From the NCBI GenBank assembly GCA_964347835.1, contig CAYFZR010000027.1:1-19550 (forward strand): a stretch of DNA of 19,550 nt, given 5' to 3'. A program made the position numbers and the translations under genes. Source of the DNA: CAYFZR01 sp964347835 [NCBI: uncultured archaeon]. GTDB taxonomy: Archaea > CAYFZR01. The notes under the pieces were generated by a model. It was not told the DNA's origin. It was given only the letters and a program-made list of their open reading frames with translations, and searched no databases. Shown here piece by piece: positions 6,970 through 13,300 of this stretch. Every line of letters begins with the position of its first letter. Position 1 is the first letter of the stretch.

Positions 6970-7755
6970 CTATAACGGAATATCTATCTTTTCTATAGAA
7001 TCTAAATTTGCCTTACCGAGTCCTTTTTGTTCTGCCAATTTTAAATACTTGATCTTTAAAGGATTTTTTCCAAGTATATCCGTTCCTACTGCATCAGCCG
7101 CCACAGGATCTTTAGAAAGGATTATTACATCAAATCTCTCGACTCTTCCTCCAAGTTCGCCATCAATATTTCCCCATCTTCCATCTATTATTGCTAAATT
7201 AGGAAGTTTGTAAGTATTTATATCTATAATGCTCTCGTTTATTCCAAATCTATGGAATCTGCCTTTATTAGATCCTATGCTTGCGCCTAACATGTTTTTC
7301 ATTGAAAGAGTAACCCCGGTGAACGAATGGACTTTTAAAACTGCTGTTGAAATGAGATAAGATCCCTCTAAAGTCAAAGGAAATTCAAATTCCCTTAAAA
7401 CCATGGCATTGGAATTTTTCTTAACTTCATATTCATCTTGGTTAAGATCAACCAGTTTTACATGATATTTTTCCTTCAGCCTTAGATATCCCTGACCTCC
7501 GTATGCTTTAAAGGTATCAGACCACCCAGATCCTTCAGCAATAATTATTTCTTTTCCAAATTTTTTAAAGTAATTAATGATGGCTTCAACAGTTTCTGCG
7601 GGAGTTGTAACCGGAAAAGGTCGGTTATCTATTAAATTGGGTTTTATAACGATCTTATCTTCCTCAGGATCTATTTCTATATAATCTAAGCCTTTTTTAA
7701 TCATCTTTTCGGGGTTTTCTCCCCTAATAACCACGACTTTAGACATTTTAACCAT
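6970..7755 (-). CDS. DUF362 domain protein
   Basis: A 261-residue DUF362 protein. Recognisable blocks are IVIKPNLID followed by TTPAETVEAI, the IIIAEGSGW segment, LISTAVLKVHSFTGVTLSMK with the KNMLG core, LAIIDGRWGNIDGE, and VIILSKDPVAADAVGTDILG near the C terminus. DUF362 proteins are of uncertain function and are often fused to or next to 2[4Fe-4S] ferredoxin modules. Here there is no cysteine-rich ferredoxin domain, so this is a bare DUF362 unit. Two start codons are possible (residue 1 at 7755, or Met 4 giving MSKVVVIRGE); neither has a strong ribosome site. It is the last gene of the minus-strand run behind the ABC ATPase and VOC genes. Confidence 0.87.
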   Translation of the reverse strand: MVKMSKVVVIRGENPEKMIKKGLDYIEIDPEEDKIVIKPNLIDNRPFPVTTPAETVEAIINYFKKFGKEIIIAEGSGWSDTFKAYGGQGYLRLKEKYHVKLVDLNQDEYEVKKNSNAMVLREFEFPLTLEGSYLISTAVLKVHSFTGVTLSMKNMLGASIGSNKGRFHRFGINESIIDINTYKLPNLAIIDGRWGNIDGELGGRVERFDVIILSKDPVAADAVGTDILGKNPLKIKYLKLAEQKGLGKANLDSIEKIDIPL

Positions 7756-7781
7756 TTGAACTTAATACTACTGAAATTAGA

Positions 7782-8141
7782 TTATCCTTGTTCCTGCCTC
7801 CCTCTGAATAGTCCCAGTATGTTGCCGAAGGGATCAGAGAATTTTACTTCCCAACCGATGTTGGGTATCTCTGTTATCTCGCTCTCTTTTTTTCCACCAG
7901 CATTTTCAATTTCTACTAATTTCTTTTCGATTTCATTTACCATTATGTAAAAGGTAATTCCTCCGGGCTTTATTTTATCTACTTTGGCAAAACCTCCACC
8001 GGGAGGAGTATCTGGTTGAAATGTCGCGTAACCCATATCAAGCATTACCTGTATCTCCCATCCAAAGACTTTAGAATAGAATTCTTTTGCCTTGTCCAGA
8101 TCTGTAACCGGTATTTCCAAATGACAAACAAAATTTCTCAT
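7782..8141 (-). CDS. VOC (glyoxalase/bleomycin-resistance fold) protein
   Basis: A 119-residue single vicinal-oxygen-chelate protein with two beta-alpha-beta-beta-beta modules: LEIPVTDLDKAKEFYSKVFGWE at the N terminus and ITFYIMVNEIEKKLVEIENAGGK for the second, ending in the typical FSDPFGNILGLF. Metal ligands would include His 6 in CHLEIPV and Glu residues of the second module, but ligand assignment is not secure, so either an enzyme or a binding protein is possible. The reading frame extends 10 codons further upstream, but GGAGGT at 8147-8152, five bases before this ATG, and a TATA box overlapping the longer region fix the start at 8141. Confidence 0.88.
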   Translation of the reverse strand: MRNFVCHLEIPVTDLDKAKEFYSKVFGWEIQVMLDMGYATFQPDTPPGGGFAKVDKIKPGGITFYIMVNEIEKKLVEIENAGGKKESEITEIPNIGWEVKFSDPFGNILGLFRGRQEQG

Positions 8142-8146
8142 GATAT

Positions 8147-8152
8147 ACCTCC
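8147..8152 (-). promoter_or_regulatory. Ribosome binding site deciding the VOC start
   Basis: GGAGGT on the minus strand, five bases before the ATG at 8141; the longer upstream ATG at 8171 has no such site. Confidence 0.8.
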
Positions 8153-8171
8153 GCTCATTATGAATATCCAA

Positions 8172-8183
8172 GTTATATAAAAA
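8172..8183 (-). promoter_or_regulatory. TATA box for the VOC gene
   Basis: TTTTTATATAAC on the minus strand, centred about 25 bases before a predicted transcript start near 8152. This gives the VOC (and probably DUF362) gene a promoter separate from the ABC ATPase gene upstream. Confidence 0.6.
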
Positions 8184-8193
8184 GAAATTTACT

Positions 8194-9120
8194 TTAAGAT
8201 TGATCTATATCCTTAGTAACCTCTACGAAGACGTCTTCTAGGCTAGGTTTAGTTATCCAAAAATCCAGTATTCTACATGAATTATTGTTTATTATGTTGG
8301 TTAATTCCGAGAGATGTGTTTCATCTCTCATGGATAAATGTAATACACCATTGTTTATACTAAAAGATTGAACATACCCAGATTTTCTAATTTCCTTCAT
8401 GAGATTCTCTGGATAACGATCAAGTCTTAATCCCAAATCCACTTTAATCTTTATTTTGTCTATCAGGTTATCAGGAGATCCTATCGCTACCAGTCTTCCC
8501 CTGTTAAATATTCCTATGCGATCGCATAATCTCTCCGCCTCGTCCATATAGTGAGTGCAGAGCACTATAGTTTTTCCTATCTCTTTTTGTTTTTTTATCA
8601 GATCCCTGATGGATATTGCGCTTGCAGGATCTAACCCTGTCGTAGGCTCGTCAAAAATCAATATGGGCGGATCATGAATCATTGCCCTTGCTATAGAGAG
8701 TCTCTGTTTCAGACCTTTGGAGAGATCGGAGATTTTATCATGTTTCCTTTCACGAAGTTCCATTATCTCTAAGAGTTCTTCTGTCCTTAGGTCTAAATCT
8801 TCTTTTTTAACTCCATACAAATCTCCAAAGTACTTAAGAATCTGGTATGGAGACAATTTTTCGTAAAGACTTGGATTCTCAGGAAGGTAGCCTATGACCT
8901 GCCTTACCTCGTTGGGAGATTTTTCGATGTCAAAACCCATGACTCTAGCAGTGCCTCTGCTGGGTTTTAGGAGGCAGCATAACATCCTTATCATGGTAGT
9001 TTTTCCTGCTCCATTAGGGCCGATAAAACCAAATATTTCATTCTCAGTGATTTTTACTGATGCATTATCCACGGCCACGATGTCTCTGAAGTTTTTTGAA
9101 AGCCCATTCGTCTCTATCAT
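8194..9120 (-). CDS. ABC transporter ATP-binding protein (orphan)
   Basis: A 308-residue ATPase of the drug/ABC-2 exporter type (DrrA/CcmA-like). Walker A GPNGAGKTT is at 34-42, the Q-loop region YLPENPSLYE at 79-88 carries Glu where Gln is common (frequent in this subfamily), the signature DLSKGLKQRL is at 133-142, Walker B with catalytic Glu ILIFDEPTTGLDP at 154-166, and the switch His 191 in LCTHYMDEAERLCDR. Residues about 225-305 form the C-terminal accessory domain with the usual LEDVFVEVT close. The membrane permease normally encoded next door is missing: the VOC gene follows after 52 bases and mptA diverges upstream. Partner permease must lie elsewhere, or the ATPase has another role. 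Confidence 0.93.
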   Translation of the reverse strand: MIETNGLSKNFRDIVAVDNASVKITENEIFGFIGPNGAGKTTMIRMLCCLLKPSRGTARVMGFDIEKSPNEVRQVIGYLPENPSLYEKLSPYQILKYFGDLYGVKKEDLDLRTEELLEIMELRERKHDKISDLSKGLKQRLSIARAMIHDPPILIFDEPTTGLDPASAISIRDLIKKQKEIGKTIVLCTHYMDEAERLCDRIGIFNRGRLVAIGSPDNLIDKIKIKVDLGLRLDRYPENLMKEIRKSGYVQSFSINNGVLHLSMRDETHLSELTNIINNNSCRILDFWITKPSLEDVFVEVTKDIDQS

Positions 9121-9145
9121 AATCTCAATAGTTACTGTGTATTAC

Positions 9146-9153
9146 TATATAAA
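9146..9153 (-). promoter_or_regulatory. TATA box for the ABC ATPase gene
   Basis: TTTATATA on the minus strand, 26-33 bases before the start codon at 9120. The predicted transcript start falls at or within a few bases of the ATG, so this mRNA is probably leaderless; no ribosome site is seen. Confidence 0.65.
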
Positions 9154-9203
9154 TAAAATTTTTTAAAATCCCAATACATTTCTTTCTCGAATGAGCCTAA
9201 AAG

Positions 9204-9209
9204 TTATAT
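9204..9209 (+). promoter_or_regulatory. TATA-like box for mptA
   Basis: TTATAT about 40 bases before the mptA ATG at 9247. The predicted start near 9233 gives a short leader containing the AGGTGG ribosome site. Confidence 0.5.
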
Positions 9210-9235
9210 CATAGGAGTTTATCTCATTGACTCAT

Positions 9236-9241
9236 AGGTGG
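9236..9241 (+). promoter_or_regulatory. Ribosome binding site deciding the mptA start
   Basis: AGGTGG is five bases before the ATG at 9247 and physically overlaps the alternative in-frame GTG at 9238, so the ATG is the better start. Confidence 0.75.
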
Positions 9242-9246
9242 AATCC

Positions 9247-10206
9247 ATGGATAAATGTGTCTTAGATGTACAAGGCATAAGACCCTCTGTAGCAATCCAT
9301 TTATCAAGGGTGGGTGTGACAAACGTGAAAAAACTCGTAGAGGTAAACAGAGGTGAAAAAAGACCTATTATACTCATATCAGAGTTCGATGCATATGTGG
9401 ACCTTCCATACGATCAAAAAGGTGTCCACATGTCCAGAAATCCAGAGGTAATCAACGAAGTCTTGGAAGAGGCCACAGAGGACCAAGTATATGAAGTAGA
9501 ATCCTTATGTGCAGAGATGGTCAAAAGACTCTTGGAAAGGCATGTATACGCAAATAGAGCAGAAATTAGAATGAATAGCGAATTAATGATAAGGAGAAAG
9601 TCTCCCGTAAGTAGATCAAGTACCCAGGAGATCGTGAAGTTGCTTGCTCAAGCAGTGGCATGCAGAGACGGAGATGATATTACCATAAGAAAAATGGTTG
9701 GAGCGGAAGTTACAGGCATGACAGCATGTCCTTGTGCTCAAGAAATAATAAGAGAAAACATAAAAGGAAGACTACTTAAACTCGGCTTGGATAAAAATGA
9801 AATGGATAAAGTCATCGGAGCCATACCGATACCTACTCACAACCAAAGAGGCGTCGGAACTATAATGATAGAAGTTCCGGAGGGGTACGATATTAGAGTA
9901 GAATCGCTCTTTGAAATCATAGAAAAATCCATGAGTTCTTCAGTTTATGAACTGCTCAAAAGAGATGACGAGGCCAAGGTGGTTGAGATAGCCCACATGA
10001 ATCCAATGTTCGTAGAAGACTGCGTGAGAGTAATGATAGAAAGGATAGTTGATTGTTTCACAAACTTGCCTGATGACACTCAGGTAACCGTAAGGCAAAT
10101 TAACGAAGAAAGTATACACAGACACAACGCATTGGCAGAGAGGATTGCGTCTCTGGGGGAATTGAGAGTAGAAATCGGTGACCAAAAGGCATTTAAAACT
10201 GATTGA
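9247..10206 (+). CDS. mptA: GTP cyclohydrolase MptA (Fe(II)-dependent, methanopterin pathway)
   Basis: A 319-residue GTP cyclohydrolase of the MptA/FolE2 (COG1469) family. It converts GTP to 7,8-dihydroneopterin 2',3'-cyclic phosphate, the first step of (tetrahydro)methanopterin synthesis, and in the characterised M. jannaschii enzyme depends on Fe(II). Family marks seen: LPYDQKGVHMSR (53-64), EIRMNSELMIRRKSPVS, GAEVTGMTACPCAQ (152-165, with the Cys pair expected at the metal site), PTHNQRGVG (196-204) and the C-terminal HRHNALAE (291-298). Length matches known MptA (about 315). It diverges from the ABC ATPase gene; the 333-residue unknown gene follows after 13 bases. Its presence implies methanopterin-type C1 chemistry in the host. 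Confidence 0.95.
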   Translation: MDKCVLDVQGIRPSVAIHLSRVGVTNVKKLVEVNRGEKRPIILISEFDAYVDLPYDQKGVHMSRNPEVINEVLEEATEDQVYEVESLCAEMVKRLLERHVYANRAEIRMNSELMIRRKSPVSRSSTQEIVKLLAQAVACRDGDDITIRKMVGAEVTGMTACPCAQEIIRENIKGRLLKLGLDKNEMDKVIGAIPIPTHNQRGVGTIMIEVPEGYDIRVESLFEIIEKSMSSSVYELLKRDDEAKVVEIAHMNPMFVEDCVRVMIERIVDCFTNLPDDTQVTVRQINEESIHRHNALAERIASLGELRVEIGDQKAFKTD

Positions 10207-10219
10207 TCAATAATATTTC

Positions 10220-11221
10220 ATGGAAAAAAGGGATGAATCTACAATATCAGATATTGTGGAGAGCAAATTCAGGCGTGATGCAAGAGAGACCCTACGTGCG
10301 ATAAAAAAGGCTTCTGTAGAGTCATCCAACTATACCAAAAAGTTGAAAGAAATCTTAGATGATATAAATATTGAGATAAATGGTTTTTTGAAAAATATCG
10401 AAGAGATTAGGGTAGAAAAAAGAAAAGAACATCTAAACCTGCTCTTTGACAGACTTACTGATATTTTACCTTGGGAGGATATTGATATACAACTTGTAAG
10501 TTCGGAGATAGAGAAAAAGAGGTTAAATGGAAAGGACTTTTGCAAAAATGAGTTAATCTGTGAAGAACATGCTCTTGCATCGGTAATCGCAGAATTGTAT
10601 GTCGACTGTGCGAAAGAGTTTGTAAAAAACGTTGAAACTCTTGAAAATAGATTATATGAACTCTCACAAAATATTGTTTCTTTTGAAGACGTAAATCCTC
10701 TACTTACTGATTGTATAAAACTTATAAATATATCTATTTATAAAAAAGTCTTGTTAGAAACATTTAATGATGAAGAAATTAAAGAAATATACGCTACGAC
10801 AATGGGCGTCCACTATCTAGATTCTATTTCAGACGATTTGATTCCTTATGCCTACGATCGCGTATCCAACATCATTTTAGACGAGGCCTACATTTGCATC
10901 GAGAGAGGAAAAGATCTTTATGACTTTACCGTCATAGACCTGTTATCTAATGCTCTGATGAAAAGGCACTTGGAAAAAATTGCAAATGAGTATCTAACTT
11001 CCAGCACCTTAAAACCTGCAAAAGACATCGTAGATGAATTAATCCAAACGCATATGGATAAAATAACACAAATGAAGAAAGATCCGTCAATACTACAGAA
11101 AATTTTCGTCAGAAAACAATCAGACATCGTAAAGAGAGCTGAAAAAGGCCTCTTAAAGGATTTGAATAATGAGATAAAAGAACAGATAGATAGGTTCAAA
11201 AGGATCGAGAAGAAAAAATAA
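10220..11221 (+). CDS. Unrecognised alpha-helical protein
   Basis: 333 residues, highly charged, almost entirely predicted helix, with no signal peptide or membrane segment. Residues 20-75 and 290-333 have heptad-like patterns and Lys/Glu density consistent with coiled coil; the centre (about 95-240) contains three or four hydrophobic helices with scattered cysteines (CKNELICEEH near 108-117). I see no catalytic or nucleotide-binding motif and do not recognise the family. The gene starts 13 bases after mptA stops, without a clear ribosome site, and is followed 44 bases later by a second helical gene. Its position suggests co-transcription with mptA, but nothing in the sequence ties it to pterin synthesis. 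Confidence 0.7.
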   Translation: MEKRDESTISDIVESKFRRDARETLRAIKKASVESSNYTKKLKEILDDINIEINGFLKNIEEIRVEKRKEHLNLLFDRLTDILPWEDIDIQLVSSEIEKKRLNGKDFCKNELICEEHALASVIAELYVDCAKEFVKNVETLENRLYELSQNIVSFEDVNPLLTDCIKLINISIYKKVLLETFNDEEIKEIYATTMGVHYLDSISDDLIPYAYDRVSNIILDEAYICIERGKDLYDFTVIDLLSNALMKRHLEKIANEYLTSSTLKPAKDIVDELIQTHMDKITQMKKDPSILQKIFVRKQSDIVKRAEKGLLKDLNNEIKEQIDRFKRIEKKK

Positions 11222-11225
11222 CCAC

Positions 11226-11234
11226 AATATATTA
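11226..11234 (+). promoter_or_regulatory. Possible TATA box between the two helical genes
   Basis: AATATATTA lies about 35 bases before the ATG at 11266; predicted transcript start near 11255. It could drive the 251-residue gene and the DRE-TIM gene independently of mptA. Confidence 0.35.
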
Positions 11235-11265
11235 AAATTACCCTTAACACAAATGAGTGGTTTGT

Positions 11266-12021
11266 ATGGTAAAGTTGGAATTGAGCAAACTTGAACAGGA
11301 GTTGGTTGAAGAATTTGCAAATTGTCATGACGTAATTAGTAGCATGCCTCAGTTTTTGTATGCTAGATACGAACTAGGTGACTTAAAAGAAGTTACCGAA
11401 CAATTAGAAAAGGATCTCAAACACCATCTCTCCAAAGATAGAGAATTAGAAGAAATGGAAATAGATAAGATCGTAATGGATGTGCTTAAAGAAATCGAAA
11501 GAAGAAGGGAAGACTTCGGTAGATACGAAGTTGTTCCATACTTTAGGAGAAAAGAAATAAATTTTCTTATGAAACTCCACAAACAAACTCTAGATGTAGC
11601 AATACTCACTGTATTATGCAGTGAAGGTGTAATAGAAATACCAAAAGAAAAAGAGGAGGAGATTAAGAATAGGATATGGCTTGGCTTAGAGTTAAGGATG
11701 TATGCTATGCTCGGAGGTATTCAGATACCAGAAGAATCTACTTTTTCGGATGAACTTATTGAAAAAATATCTAAGGAGTGCGTAGAAATTTTGTACACAA
11801 AAATCAAGGAGGAGAGGGAGAAATACCTAAGACACATATTGAGCGTCCTTGACTTCAAACATAAAGTTTCGTTATATAATTTAGATTCGGACCTCTGGCG
11901 TTTCTTTACGGTAATTGAGGCTGTAAGATTACTTGAAGTTAGCGGAGAATTTGTACATGATTTAATAGAACTCTCAGAATTACTTAGGAAGATTGAAGAG
12001 GTCGAAAAAGAGATCAAATAA
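11266..12021 (+). CDS. Unrecognised alpha-helical protein
   Basis: 251 residues, rich in Glu, Lys and Leu, with helix after helix and no membrane segment or catalytic motif visible. The N-terminal third (residues 1-85) is strongly acidic/amphipathic, then a more hydrophobic centre (about 95-150, including FLMKLHKQTLDVAILTVL), and a coiled-coil-like C-terminal tail (LSELLRKIEEVEKEIK). I considered GINS-type replication factors because of the size and helicity, but the characteristic motifs are not visible. GTGGT at 11257-11261 overlaps the alternative GTG start at 11257 and acts better as a ribosome site for the ATG at 11266. The DRE-TIM gene follows after 17 bases, so these two are probably one operon. 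Confidence 0.7.
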   Translation: MVKLELSKLEQELVEEFANCHDVISSMPQFLYARYELGDLKEVTEQLEKDLKHHLSKDRELEEMEIDKIVMDVLKEIERRREDFGRYEVVPYFRRKEINFLMKLHKQTLDVAILTVLCSEGVIEIPKEKEEEIKNRIWLGLELRMYAMLGGIQIPEESTFSDELIEKISKECVEILYTKIKEEREKYLRHILSVLDFKHKVSLYNLDSDLWRFFTVIEAVRLLEVSGEFVHDLIELSELLRKIEEVEKEIK

Positions 12022-12038
12022 AATTTAGGTGGTTTTTT

Positions 12039-13286
12039 ATGAGATCATACGAAGAAATGCCAAAAATAAAGTTACCAAGTGGAATTGAACCTAAGATTAG
12101 TGATACTACGATAAGAGACGGCTCACAGATGCCGGGCTTGGTCATGTCAAGGAAGCAAAAAATCACGATATTCGAATACCTTCACAAGATCGGCATCGAA
12201 AAACTCGAATGTTTTCTTTATAACGAAAGAGACCGGGCTGTTGCAAAAGAGATGGTAGAAAGAGGTTACAAATATCCTGAGGTCACCGGTTGGTCTAGAG
12301 CTGCTCACCAAGATATAGATTTGGTTTTATCGACGGATGGAATCGAGGAGACAGGAATCTTGATGTCCGTCTCTGATGTTCATATATTCGACAAGATTGG
12401 TTTTAAAAGCAGGGATGAGGCGAGGGACAAGTATCTAAATGCACTGCAGTACGCGGTAGATCATGGACTCAGGACAAGATGTCATTTAGAAGACAATACC
12501 AGAGCGGACATAAAAAATTTTGTGATACCCCTAGTAAAAGATATTATGGAAATTGATAAAGATACAATCATCCGCGTTTGTGATACCGTGGGTATGGGCA
12601 TACCGTTCCCAGAGTCTGAGTTACCCTTTAGCATACCTGGAATCATTAAAGAATTAAAAAATATAGGTATAAAAGATATCGAGACTCATATACATGACGA
12701 CTTTGGATTTGGAACCACAAACGCCCTTGCTGGTTATTGGTATGGAGCAAATTGGTCGAGTCTAACATTTTTGGGAATCGGTGAGAGAGCAGGGAATACG
12801 GAGTTGGAGAAAATACTCGTCTTCTTAGCATTGCGCGTAGAAGGTTTTGAAAAATATGATATGTCTCCCTTAACGGATTTCGCGAATTTCATGGAGGAAG
12901 AACTCCGTCTTTATGTGCCAAGGAACAAAGCAGTGGTTGGAAAGAACATATTTACCCATGAAAGTGGGATTCATACAGCAGGGATATTGAAGAATCCCTT
13001 TACCTATGAACCTTTTCCACCTGAAATTGTTGGTGGTAGAAGACATTTGCTTATAGGAGACACATCTGGTACAGATGTGATTAGACATAAAGTAGAGGAG
13101 TTACTCGGAGAAATGATGGGTATGGGGGTAAAGATTGACAAGAGGGACCACAGAATTAAAACCATTCACAAGGTAATCAATAATTTGTATGATATAGAAG
13201 GGAGGCGTTCTTGCATCTCTGATGACGAGATGAAAGATTACATTAGGAAATACTTCGGTGTGACTGAAAAAGTAGAAGAAGTATAA
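12039..13286 (+). CDS. DRE-TIM metallolyase family enzyme (homocitrate/isopropylmalate synthase superfamily; possible Re-citrate synthase)
   Basis: A 415-residue enzyme of the HMGL-like/isopropylmalate synthase superfamily, which condenses acetyl-CoA with a 2-oxoacid. The DRE-TIM signature is SDTTIRDGSQMPG (21-33), with Asp 27 as metal ligand. HIHDDFG (217-223) supplies the two metal His; the loop GIGERAGNTE (246-255) supplies Asn 253. The FTHESGIHTAG block (305-315) is the subdomain segment shared with homocitrate and citramalate synthases. The LeuA C-terminal regulatory domain is absent. Segments such as KLECFLYNERDR and WYGANWSSLTFLGIGERAGN set it apart from LeuA/CimA/AksA and recall proteins annotated as homocitrate synthase that, in some anaerobes, proved to be Re-citrate synthases. 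Substrate is therefore unresolved among oxaloacetate, 2-oxoglutarate and others. AGGTGG sits at 12027-12032 before the ATG. The next gene is convergent, 14 bases away. Confidence 0.85.
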   Translation: MRSYEEMPKIKLPSGIEPKISDTTIRDGSQMPGLVMSRKQKITIFEYLHKIGIEKLECFLYNERDRAVAKEMVERGYKYPEVTGWSRAAHQDIDLVLSTDGIEETGILMSVSDVHIFDKIGFKSRDEARDKYLNALQYAVDHGLRTRCHLEDNTRADIKNFVIPLVKDIMEIDKDTIIRVCDTVGMGIPFPESELPFSIPGIIKELKNIGIKDIETHIHDDFGFGTTNALAGYWYGANWSSLTFLGIGERAGNTELEKILVFLALRVEGFEKYDMSPLTDFANFMEEELRLYVPRNKAVVGKNIFTHESGIHTAGILKNPFTYEPFPPEIVGGRRHLLIGDTSGTDVIRHKVEELLGEMMGMGVKIDKRDHRIKTIHKVINNLYDIEGRRSCISDDEMKDYIRKYFGVTEKVEEV

Positions 13287-13300
13287 GTAGAAGATAAAAA

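Noticed and set aside
6848-7213. 121-residue + frame spanning the end of the asparagine-synthetase-like gene and DUF362
   Set aside because: Out of frame with one real gene and antisense to the other; no start signal.
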